Assembly (NCBI GenBank): GCA_903932145.1
Contig: CAIZFE010000048.1
Coordinates: 1 to 64,000 of the forward strand
Direction: 5' to 3'
DNA: 64,000 bases
Origin: an uncultured Rhodopila sp.
GTDB taxonomy: Bacteria > Pseudomonadota > Alphaproteobacteria > Acetobacterales > Acetobacteraceae
How positions within the stretch are numbered: position 1 is the first letter of the stretch; every line of letters begins with the position of its first letter. Of this stretch, positions 18,092 through 25,782 are shown piece by piece. The notes under the pieces are model-generated. The model saw only the letters and a program-made list of their open reading frames with translations, had not been told where the DNA came from and searched no databases. Both the position numbers and the translations under genes were made by a program.

Positions 18092-19675
18092 TCAATCGGC
18101 GGCGACGCGATTGGCCACCAACGCCATCAGCGTCTCCAACCGGTCGGCTTCGGCGGCCGGTTTGTCAGTGCGGATGCGGGCCAGCCTGGGAAAGCGCATC
18201 GCGACGCCAGATTTGTGGCGGTTGGACAATTGGACCGCATCGAAGGCTACTTCGACCACCATGGACTTCTCCACTTCGCGGATTGGTCCGAACCGATTGG
18301 TCGTATGATTGCGGATCCACCGGTCCAAAAACGACAGCTCCTGATCCGTGAAGCCGAAATAGGCTTTGCCTACCGGTACCAGTTCGTCGCCACGCCAAAC
18401 CCCGAACGTGTAATCGGAGTAGAAGCTGCTGCGCTTGCCATGGCCGCGTTGCGCATACATCAGCACAGCATCAACGGTCAGCGGGTCACGTTTCCACTTC
18501 CACCACTGGCCCTTGACCCGCCCCGGCAGATACGGGCTGTCACCGCGCTTCAGCATCAGGCCCTCGATCGCCGCCGCCCGCGCCCCGTCCCGCAGCACCA
18601 CTAATTCCTCCATGGTGTCGAACCGGATCAGCGGCGAGAGTTCCATTCGATCCGGTTGCACGCGAGCGATCCACTCTTCCAATCGGATCCGGCGTTGGTC
18701 GAACGCCAACGGACGCAGGTCCTCGGTGCCGTCGAACAGCAGATCGTACAGCCGCACGCCAACGGGGTATTGCTGCAACATCTTGCCGGAAACGGTCTTG
18801 CGGTTCAGGCGCTGTTGCAGGTCGGCGAACGGCGCGACCTGACCGTCGCGCAGCACCAGCAATTCCCCGTCCAGGACCGCATGGAAATCCATCGCCGACA
18901 CGATATCGGGAAACGCGTTGGAGATGTTTTCGGCGCCCCGCGAATACAGCACCCGCCCTGCGGTGGTGGCGACCAGTTGGACGCGGATGCCGTCCCATTT
19001 CCACTCGGCCCGCCAGTCCGCTGGCTGCAACGCCGCGAGGTCGGTGTCTTCCAGCGGGTGCGCCAGCATTGGCGGCCGGAACACCGGCGCATCGGCGGGG
19101 TCGGGCTTCTGCCCCCTGCCCTCCAGCCACGCAAACAGCGATACGTATGGCGGTTCGAGACCGTGCCAGACCTCTTCGACGTCGTCCGCCTCGACTCCGC
19201 CAATCTCCGCCAACGCGATTTTCGCCATGCGGCCGGAGGCACCGACTCGCAATCCGCCGGTGATCAGCTTCAGCAGCGCCAGCCGCGTGGAGGCATCGGT
19301 GCTGTCCAGCCACCCGGCCACCAAAGCGGGCAGCGCGGCTTTCGGGGCGATCTCCAGGGCTTCCACCACCTCCGCCAGGGTTGGAGGCGTGATCGCGACA
19401 GGCTGAGCGGGCCAGATCAGGGCCACGGTTTCCGCCAGATCGCCGACGTAATCGTACGACCAATCGAACAGAACGGGATCGGTGCGGGCCGCCGCAAGCT
19501 CGCGGATCAGGCCGGGTTTGGCGGTCTTGAATGACAGCGTCCCGGTGATCGCTGCCAGCCCGAGGCCTCGGTCCGGGTCGGGTTGCGTGGCGAAATACCG
19601 CCGCAGCAGCGCGATCTTGGCGTTGCGGGACGGGGTGAAGACGAGACGCTCCAACAATTCGGCGAAGGCGATCAT
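18092..19675 (-). CDS. ATP-dependent DNA ligase (bacterial ligase-associated type)
   Basis: A 527-residue ligase. Residues 1-190 are the helical DNA-binding domain; the adenylation domain has motif I EWKWDGIRV (nucleophile Lys226), motif III VLDGELLVL, motif IV EGLMLKR and motif V WWKWKRD; an OB-fold follows (residues about 410-520). Size and order fit the bacterial ATP-dependent ligases often encoded with a DEXH helicase and a metallo-beta-lactamase exonuclease in a DNA-damage-response cluster. Those partners are not in this window: the neighbours are an aldolase and tRNA-Pro. It is additional to the essential NAD-dependent LigA, which is not in this window. Confidence 0.93.
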   Translation of the reverse strand: MIAFAELLERLVFTPSRNAKIALLRRYFATQPDPDRGLGLAAITGTLSFKTAKPGLIRELAAARTDPVLFDWSYDYVGDLAETVALIWPAQPVAITPPTLAEVVEALEIAPKAALPALVAGWLDSTDASTRLALLKLITGGLRVGASGRMAKIALAEIGGVEADDVEEVWHGLEPPYVSLFAWLEGRGQKPDPADAPVFRPPMLAHPLEDTDLAALQPADWRAEWKWDGIRVQLVATTAGRVLYSRGAENISNAFPDIVSAMDFHAVLDGELLVLRDGQVAPFADLQQRLNRKTVSGKMLQQYPVGVRLYDLLFDGTEDLRPLAFDQRRIRLEEWIARVQPDRMELSPLIRFDTMEELVVLRDGARAAAIEGLMLKRGDSPYLPGRVKGQWWKWKRDPLTVDAVLMYAQRGHGKRSSFYSDYTFGVWRGDELVPVGKAYFGFTDQELSFLDRWIRNHTTNRFGPIREVEKSMVVEVAFDAVQLSNRHKSGVAMRFPRLARIRTDKPAAEADRLETLMALVANRVAAD

Positions 19676-19775
19676 GCGGAGGTATGTTGGGCTGATTGCG
19701 GCGAAACGCCAATGGGATCGCGTATGTGCATTGCGGTTCCCGGGCAGGGCTGTTAGATGACGGTTCCCCGCTAGT

Positions 19776-19852
19776 CGGAGCGTAGCGCAGCCTGGTAGCG
19801 CATCAGTCTGGGGGACTGAGGGTCGTGGGTTCGAATCCCGCCGCTCCGACCA
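19776..19852 (+). tRNA. tRNA-Pro (GGG)
   Basis: 77 bases including an encoded CCA. The acceptor arm is CGGAGCG pairing with CGCTCCG, the anticodon stem is TCAGT/ACTGA around the loop CTGGGGG with anticodon GGG, and the T arm contains GTTCGAATC. All four stems close. Confidence 0.97.
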
Positions 19853-19948
19853 ATCTTTCTCCCGTCACACCACCGGATCGTTTGATCGAGATCATCGATG
19901 CGACACGCTTTGTCTGCATCCCTCAGCGTCAAAGCAGGGAGAACGATC

Positions 19949-20146
19949 GTGACCGGCGTCATTCGACATTTCATCGAAAAATACATCGTCACCACGGTGC
20001 CGAACGCGATGTCGGCCTGCCTCGATTGCAAGGTGGTGCAATGCACGGCCGATGAATGGGAAACCTGCGCCAACCGGCTCGCCCGCAAGGCGACACTCGA
20101 CCATATGCCGATAGATGATAAGTCGGGATCGGACGCCGAAGCTTAG
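19949..20146 (+). CDS. Small conserved-looking cysteine-containing protein
   Basis: A 65-residue protein with no recognised domain. It begins at GTG 19949, supported by AGGGAGA six bases upstream; the longer frame back to 19898 lacks a ribosome site. The sequence TVPNAMSACLDCKVVQC carries a CxxC plus a further Cys, and another Cys follows in WETCANRLA, which could bind a metal ion. The base composition and codon use match neighbouring genes. It is just downstream of tRNA-Pro and is followed by a 23-base tandem repeat. Confidence 0.6.
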   Translation: MTGVIRHFIEKYIVTTVPNAMSACLDCKVVQCTADEWETCANRLARKATLDHMPIDDKSGSDAEA

Positions 20147-20152
20147 TACCTC

Positions 20153-20198
20153 TGCTTCGAGGGAACATTCTCGCATGCTTCGAGGGAACATTCTCGCA
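20153..20198. repeat. Perfect tandem repeat, 2 x 23 bp
   Basis: The 23-base unit (begins TGCTTCGAGGGAACATTC, ends TCGCA) occurs at 20153-20175 and again, without any mismatch, at 20176-20198. Each unit contains a short CGAG...CTCG dyad. It occupies the 84-base spacer between the convergent small protein and LuxR genes. Confidence 0.9.
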
Positions 20199-20230
20199 GC
20201 AGTGGGTCATGGCACTGAAGCGGACGTGCT

Positions 20231-21346
20231 TCATCGCGGGGCGCGAGGCAGCGATAGCAGAAAGCGTATCAGTTCAGCTTGCCGGCTGGTTTCGGTCTTG
20301 TGAAAAATCTGTTCCAGGTAGGATCGCGCGGTTGCGATGCTGATTCCGCGTGTCTGTGCCGCCTTTTGCAAGGTATCGCCTATGACGAGGCGCCGAGCGA
20401 GCGCCGCTTCGGCCGGACTCAAGCGATAGAGCTCGCGTAGGAGAACCTCATCAACCGATCGGTCCTGAGCCGGATCGACAAAGAGAATGCAAACGGCGGG
20501 CCCCAGAGACGCCAACGCTCCATCGCCACAACCGGATAGCGGCGAAACGGTGACAGCCAAACCGGAGTCACCGTCTGGTCCGCGCAAGCGGATCGCACCT
20601 CCGCTGTTGGCGCCTCGTCCGGTCGCGGTGGCGACACACTGGCCAATCAGGTTTTGAAGCCTTCGATTGTCACCTGGCCGGGATGCCGAGAGACTGGCGT
20701 TCGTCAGAATTACATATCTGTTTTCAGCGATCCGGCGTGCCATTCGGTTAACGAATACCGGCCGGCCGCCTCTGTCGAGAAACACGCAACCCGTCGTTTC
20801 TGTCAAGGACAGGTCCGCGAGGCCGGCGGCAATTCCCTGGTCGAGGCTGAGCCGGTAAGCGACCTCCAGCGCACGTTCAAGATGATCGAATAACAGGCGG
20901 AAGCGATCGATTTCGGCCTCGCTGGCATGGCCGTACGACTTCGGCCGATGAAGCGTCACGCCGGTGAAAAACGGCAGGTCTGGTCGGCCGAAGCCACCGA
21001 CATGGTATCGCATACCTGACGCCGGCTGATACCAGGCGTAATATTCATTACGGTCAATTTCTGATTCTGCAAAACTCCGATAATCGAAACAGATCCGGTT
21101 ACCAATCGGATCGTCCATCAGCAGCCTTCTTGGGTCGATCTGATTGTAGTGGCCGATATAGTCATCCAAAATCGCCGGATCCAGTCGATGCCATATCGAG
21201 CGTCCAGCAGTCACGTCGAAAAACCGCGGCAATGCCCAAAGCGCCGCTCCCTCGAAGCCAACGACCTCCAGGACGCGGTCCAACGCCTGTTCCCACGGAA
21301 TGGCGCCCGCCGCCGCCGCATAGAGCGCCGCGATTGCGGCCGCCAT
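20231..21346 (-). CDS. LuxR-family transcriptional regulator
   Basis: A regulator of 371 residues from the ATG at 21346 (388 if TTG 21397 is used). The last 65 residues form a LuxR/GerE helix-turn-helix: LSPAEAALARRLVIGDTLQ, then GISIATARSYLEQIFHKT. The N-terminal 300 residues resemble a PAS/GAF-like ligand-sensing region of the kind found in stand-alone LuxR proteins of alphaproteobacteria, including TGCVFLDRGGRPVFVN. No receiver domain and no acyl-homoserine-lactone pocket is recognised. AGGA lies four bases before ATG 21346. The divergent AEC transporter gene begins 310 bases away and is a plausible target. Confidence 0.85.
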   Translation of the reverse strand: MAAAIAALYAAAAGAIPWEQALDRVLEVVGFEGAALWALPRFFDVTAGRSIWHRLDPAILDDYIGHYNQIDPRRLLMDDPIGNRICFDYRSFAESEIDRNEYYAWYQPASGMRYHVGGFGRPDLPFFTGVTLHRPKSYGHASEAEIDRFRLLFDHLERALEVAYRLSLDQGIAAGLADLSLTETTGCVFLDRGGRPVFVNRMARRIAENRYVILTNASLSASRPGDNRRLQNLIGQCVATATGRGANSGGAIRLRGPDGDSGLAVTVSPLSGCGDGALASLGPAVCILFVDPAQDRSVDEVLLRELYRLSPAEAALARRLVIGDTLQKAAQTRGISIATARSYLEQIFHKTETSRQAELIRFLLSLPRAPR

Positions 21347-21655
21347 GCCATCCTGGACGCTCAAGGTGAGAAACCAAGCAGCATGTTCGGCTACCAAATT
21401 GTTTATCCATAAAGGTGCTTGAGGACCGTCGGGCGGTCAAGAATGTCCCGGCGACCGAATGCCCCGTTGGCCTGTAGCAGTTTCACTTTTTAGGCATTGC
21501 ACCGGCACCTGTCATTTGACGGGTATCGGTGGCGATGGGATCGCGCAATCGTCGCGAACCGAAGCCACTCGCCGCACCTCAACCCGGGACGGATGCGAAA
21601 AAGAGCGCGGGGAGAACAAGTTTCACAAACAACACGCCACCTAGGGGTTCGACCA

Positions 21656-22561
21656 ATGGACAACGTCATTATGCTGTTTGCGTGTCTGGCGATCGGAATG
21701 GCTCTAAGGTGGTTTCAACGCGTGCCAGACAACGCCCATACGTCGCTCAACGCATTTATCATCCACGTCTCACTTCCCGCGGTGACCCTGCTCCAGATTC
21801 ACGCCGTTCACCTTGCCCCGGCTTTGCTTTACGCCGTCTTGATGCCCTGGTTGCTGTTCACGGCAAGTGCCGCCCTGTTCTGGCTGGTCGGCAGCGCACT
21901 TCGGCTGCCGCCGACCACCACGGGGGCGCTGGCGGTCGTCGGAGGTCTCGGCAACACGTCGTTCATTGGCCTGCCGATGATCGAATCATTCTATGGATCC
22001 AGCGGGATGCCGGTTGGCATCATGATCGACCAGCTTGGCACCTACCTCGTTCTTAGCACAATCGGGATTTTCGTAATCTGTCATTATTCGGATACCGCGG
22101 TCTCGCCCCGGGAAATTGCAAAGCGCATAGTAACGTTCCCGCCGCTGATCGCCCTGGTCATCGCGGCGGCACTGATGCCGGTCAGCTATCCTGACTGGGT
22201 CGTCTCGGTGTTGAACCGCCTGGGAGGAACACTTGCACCGTTGGCTCTGGTTTCGGTTGGTTTGCAACTACGCCCGGGGGCGCTGCGCGGCAACCGCGGC
22301 CCTCTGGCGATGGGGCTTGGCTACAAGTTGGTGCTTGCTCCGTTGCTGATAACATTGGTGTATGCCGGGGCTATCGGCCTTCGCGGTCCAACGACACAGG
22401 TCACGCTGTTCGAAGCCGCGATGGCCCCTCAGATCGGCGGAGCAATCGTGGCCATCCAATACGGTCTCAACGCGCAGCTCATTTCTCTGATGGTGGGAGT
22501 CGGGACCGTTCTGTCGTTTATCACGCTTCCACTCTGGTGGAGTGCCTTTTCCGTGCTTTAG
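21656..22561 (+). CDS. AEC family (auxin efflux carrier-like) transporter
   Basis: A 301-residue inner-membrane transporter with about 10 hydrophobic segments in two five-helix repeats. Family landmarks: NAFIIHVSLPAVTLLQI in helix 2, the GGLGNTSFIGLPMI segment in the first crossover, and GGTLAPLALVSVGLQL in the second half. AEC proteins export or import small organic acids such as malate or malonate; specificity cannot be read. The ATG at 21656 has AGGGG eight bases upstream; in-frame codons before it are not supported. It is divergent from the LuxR regulator. Confidence 0.9.
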   Translation: MDNVIMLFACLAIGMALRWFQRVPDNAHTSLNAFIIHVSLPAVTLLQIHAVHLAPALLYAVLMPWLLFTASAALFWLVGSALRLPPTTTGALAVVGGLGNTSFIGLPMIESFYGSSGMPVGIMIDQLGTYLVLSTIGIFVICHYSDTAVSPREIAKRIVTFPPLIALVIAAALMPVSYPDWVVSVLNRLGGTLAPLALVSVGLQLRPGALRGNRGPLAMGLGYKLVLAPLLITLVYAGAIGLRGPTTQVTLFEAAMAPQIGGAIVAIQYGLNAQLISLMVGVGTVLSFITLPLWWSAFSVL

Positions 22562-22672
22562 CCGCGACGGCGCCACTGCTGCTCCCATCAGGCGATAGTC
22601 CGGCTGTAGCCCGATACGAGACGCTATCGATGGCTCAACGGACAGACAAGGCAGCAGAAAAAGGGACGAATC

Positions 22673-22861
22673 ATGCGAACAGCACCGACCGATGTTCAAG
22701 TTCTTGCTGCCCTTTCGCTCGCCGTAGCCGCGGCGGTGATTTCGACACCAGGTTACAGTGGAGGGTTTGCCAAGGTGCATGCCATGCTGCTGGAGGCCGT
22801 AACCGAACCCGATACTACTACGTTAGGCTACAATCCAACCGGCGTTGCATTGCCGCCATAA
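22673..22861 (+). CDS. Possible small exported protein
   Basis: A 62-residue frame starting at ATG 22673 with AGGGA eight bases upstream. Residues 9-28 (VLAALSLAVAAAVISTPGYS) form one hydrophobic segment that could be a signal peptide or membrane anchor; the remaining 30 residues have no known motif. It lies 111 bases downstream of the AEC transporter on the same strand. It rests only on the ribosome site and hydrophobic segment and may not be a gene. Confidence 0.4.
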   Translation: MRTAPTDVQVLAALSLAVAAAVISTPGYSGGFAKVHAMLLEAVTEPDTTTLGYNPTGVALPP

Positions 22862-23025
22862 GTCTATCCACAGACTACGTAACAAAAATTATCCTGTTTT
22901 TTGTGTGGCCGGAACTATGCGTGATGTATAGACTGCCACGATACTTTTCTGCCCACTAAGCGTCGGATTTACCGCGTGCCGTAACCAGGATCAGTGGCTT
23001 ACCGTCAATTTATAGGTAGCTGGAC

Positions 23026-23307
23026 ATGGACGCCTTCGGATATTTAGCCTCTGCGCTCGTTCTCGCTACCTTCTCCATGACGTCAATGCGTCCCCTTCGC
23101 ATGACCGCAATTGCCAGCAACATTGCATTTATGATTTACGCCGTTGGTGTTCATCTCCAACCAATATTGATTCTGCACAGCATACTTCTCCCACTCAATA
23201 TCGTCCGGCTTGCGCAGATCGAACTGGCACAAAGAACTAAACAGCGGCCCGTCCCTGACCCTTCCGGCCCGGATGCCGGGCGCCCGGTCCCACACTGCGG
23301 AGCCTGA
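23026..23307 (+). CDS. Small membrane protein resembling the N-terminal module of cNMP-binding proteins
   Basis: A 93-residue protein with two or three hydrophobic segments (residues about 4-20, 30-46, 48-64). The stretch MRPLRMTAIASNIAFMIYAV followed by LILHSILLPLNIVRL is familiar as the membrane module that precedes a cyclic-nucleotide-binding domain in some Crp-like membrane proteins. Here the protein ends about 25 residues after that module, with no binding domain in any frame after it. The region upstream (22862-23025) is comparatively AT-rich and probably contains the promoter. Function unknown. Confidence 0.65.
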   Translation: MDAFGYLASALVLATFSMTSMRPLRMTAIASNIAFMIYAVGVHLQPILILHSILLPLNIVRLAQIELAQRTKQRPVPDPSGPDAGRPVPHCGA

Positions 23308-23430
23308 CGACAGGACCGCCTGCTTCGCTGAGCATCGGCTGAACGATCGACAAAGGTCCATGCCGATACCACCTGATGCTGCCGCCGGGTTGGGTCGTAG
23401 AGGTAGCCTGATAATCGCTCGGGCCACCGG

Positions 23431-24843
23431 TCAAACCCTCTGTGCGGCTCTCAATACCGTCGTCAGTTCCGTCGTCAGTTCCGTCGTCGTTTCGATGATT
23501 TCCAACCGCATCACGATATCCCGCAGACGGTCAGCCCTGGCCTGCGTCAACACGCCTATCACATTACTGAAGAACTTGCGTTCGATCTCGCCCGCGCCAA
23601 CTGCATCTTCCGGACTGCCACGCCGAGCCAACCGTTCGTGATGGAAACTCCGCCCGTCTCGGGTCGTCACCAACACCCTGGCGGCGTGGCGGAATGGGGC
23701 GCCCATTGCCTCCAGGCCTGCGTCCTCATAGGCGGAAATGCGCTCGATGAAGGCCAGTGTCGCCGGATCGGCCAGAAGCTGCTCATCGTATTGCCTTACC
23801 GAGGCATCGCGATGCCGGGCGATCATCGCCAGCCCATAGAACAGGTTCATCTGCGCACCGGTCACACCGGACGGCTTATACGGCCACGCCGTATGCACAA
23901 ACGTCATATGGCTGCATCCCACCGAGATCCGCTCGATATCGTCCGCCCGCAACCCCTGCTCGTTCATCACCGTATCCAGCGCATCCAAGGCGGTATGGAT
24001 ACTCGTGACACTCGGGTACAGCTTGAACCCGACCTCGGCGGTTTCCCACACCGATCCAAGCCCCGCCGTCAGCCGCTCGGGATTAGGACGGCCGGAGAAC
24101 GAACTCAGGAAACCGCCATACCCGGCCTCCAACACATCGGAAATCCCGGTAAACCCACGCTGCGCCAGCAACGCGCCCCGCACCCCGGCCTCCGCCGCCC
24201 GGCCGGCATGCAGGCGTTTCACCATCGCACCCTCCTGAGCCGCCATCAGCCCCGAGCCCATCGAACCGGCGGTGCCCAGCGCATGTTGCATTTGCTCGGC
24301 CGGCAGACCGAGAATACGCCCGGCTGTGGCCGCCGCGACGAATACGCCGGAGGTCCCCTGCGGGTGAAACCCGCGCAGAAACAACGCCATGGTGGCAGCG
24401 CTGCCGACACGGGTGCCGACCTCGTAGCCGGCCACGATCGCGGTCAATACGTCCCGCCCGGTCATGCCACCGGCCGCTTCGGCGAACCCGAACGCCACCG
24501 GGCAGGCCAGCGAGTTGGGATGGACGATCGACTCCTTATGGATGTCGTCCATTTCGAATGCGTGGCCGGCGGTGCCGTTGACCAGCGCCGCCTGAGCGAC
24601 CGAACCGCGAAACGGCGTGCCCCAGAACGAGGCGACCGGTGTTGCCCCCTCGGTCATGGCCATTTCCCGGACGTGACCGGTCCACGACAATCCGGCGCCG
24701 AACAACGCCACGCCAAGCCCGTCGAGGATACAAAGCTTGATATGCTCGATGACCGGCCCGGGAATGTCCTCGAAGCGCAGTTCCGCCGCGAAACGCGCGA
24801 GGTCGCGCGTGGCGTGGGCGAGCAATGGCGGTGTTTGGGTCAT
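23431..24843 (-). CDS. MmgE/PrpD family protein
   Basis: A 470-residue member of the MmgE/PrpD family, which includes 2-methylcitrate dehydratase and related enzymes acting on carboxylic acids. Family segments: LDGLGVALFGAG, LVNGTAGHAFEMDDIHKESIVHP cut here to NGTAGHAFEMDD, GYEVGTRVG, GFHPQGTSGVF and KLYPSVTSIHTALDA. ATG 24843 has GGGAG six bases upstream. It has no prpBC neighbours, so a methylcitrate role is not supported. The last codons carry a 12-base tandem repeat that encodes TTELTTEL. It is divergent from a Uma2 gene 142 bases away. Confidence 0.9.
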   Translation of the reverse strand: MTQTPPLLAHATRDLARFAAELRFEDIPGPVIEHIKLCILDGLGVALFGAGLSWTGHVREMAMTEGATPVASFWGTPFRGSVAQAALVNGTAGHAFEMDDIHKESIVHPNSLACPVAFGFAEAAGGMTGRDVLTAIVAGYEVGTRVGSAATMALFLRGFHPQGTSGVFVAAATAGRILGLPAEQMQHALGTAGSMGSGLMAAQEGAMVKRLHAGRAAEAGVRGALLAQRGFTGISDVLEAGYGGFLSSFSGRPNPERLTAGLGSVWETAEVGFKLYPSVTSIHTALDALDTVMNEQGLRADDIERISVGCSHMTFVHTAWPYKPSGVTGAQMNLFYGLAMIARHRDASVRQYDEQLLADPATLAFIERISAYEDAGLEAMGAPFRHAARVLVTTRDGRSFHHERLARRGSPEDAVGAGEIERKFFSNVIGVLTQARADRLRDIVMRLEIIETTTELTTELTTVLRAAQRV

Positions 24844-24985
24844 ATGGATCTCCCGAATTTTGTGGCAGTATAATGGTATTGAGCCTGCCGTCTCGGGGTG
24901 CCAATGCAAGCCCCGCAGGGTTGTCTCAGCCAGAATGTGCAAGATTGAACACAGGTATGGTTCGCCTGGAGCCAGGAGTAACCGG

Positions 24986-25555
24986 ATGGCCAATCCCGCC
25001 TTCGAGCTCGAACCGGATGCGCGCATGTCGCGTGAAGACTACCGGCGTTGGACCGAATCTCAACCGCGCGGCCGGTTCGAACGAATCGATGGGCAGGTGG
25101 TGGCAATGGCACCGGAGCGGGCGCACCATGCCAACCGAAAGGCGCTTATTTGGCTGGCTTTACGCCAGGCGGTCGCCGCCGCCGGATTACCCTGCCACGT
25201 CTTTCCCGATGGAATGACCGTTGAAGTCGATGACAGTGACCTGGAACCCGATGCCATCCTGCATTGCGGGGAGATGGTGCCCGGTAACGCGACGGCGGTC
25301 CCCCAACCCATGGTCGTCGTGGAAGTCTTATCCCCGACTACGCGCGGTGACGGTCTGACGCGCAAATTGGTGGCCTTTTTTCGCGTACCATCAGTTCAAC
25401 ATTATCTGGTGTTCTGGGCAGACCGGCCGCAGGCAATCCATCACCGGCGGCGCGAGGACGGTCAGGGGATCGACACGCGAGTCATGACTGATGGCGCAAT
25501 CAGGCTGGACCCTCCCGGGATCGCCGTCACGCTGGCGGAGATCTATCCGGTGTAA
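24986..25555 (+). CDS. Uma2 family (DUF820) putative restriction-endonuclease-fold protein
   Basis: A 189-residue protein of the Uma2/DUF820 family, which has the PD-(D/E)xK nuclease fold. Core residues are visible: Glu in YRRWTESQPRGRFERIDGQV cut here to FERIDGQVVAM, Asp in DDSDLEPDAILHCGE, and the E..SP.T..D...K pattern in VVVEVLSPTTRGDGLTRKL. ATG 24986 has AGGAG seven bases upstream. These proteins are abundant in cyanobacteria and present in many other bacteria with no established role; nuclease activity is suggested by fold only. Confidence 0.88.
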   Translation: MANPAFELEPDARMSREDYRRWTESQPRGRFERIDGQVVAMAPERAHHANRKALIWLALRQAVAAAGLPCHVFPDGMTVEVDDSDLEPDAILHCGEMVPGNATAVPQPMVVVEVLSPTTRGDGLTRKLVAFFRVPSVQHYLVFWADRPQAIHHRRREDGQGIDTRVMTDGAIRLDPPGIAVTLAEIYPV

Positions 25556-25640
25556 CCAATCGCCAAGAACGCGAACTGGCCCGTGAAGTCGATAATGTCC
25601 GCATTCGCCACCCAACGGTGACTCCGCCGCCCGCCGGTCT

Positions 25641-25674
25641 GGCCTGATAGCAGCCGGGGCCTGATAGCAGCCGG
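25641..25674. repeat. Perfect tandem repeat, 2 x 17 bp
   Basis: GGCCTGATAGCAGCCGG occurs at 25641-25657 and directly again at 25658-25674. It lies about 110 bases before the disrupted kinase and might be part of its promoter region. Confidence 0.85.
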
Positions 25675-25782
25675 TTGCGTAACTAAGTTGTATCGCAAGC
25701 CGGTTGGGGTTAGGAGATACCGTGCCCGCACCGAGACCCGCGACGGCCGCGTCCAATCCCTCCACACCCCAGCGCCTGGACA

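Noticed and set aside
20153-20198. Reading of the tandem repeat as a LexA (SOS) box
   Set aside because: It contains GAAC/GTTC but not with the seven-base spacing of the alphaproteobacterial LexA site.
23638-24873. 411-residue plus-strand frame opposite the PrpD gene
   Set aside because: Composition typical of an antisense frame; the minus strand has the conserved family.
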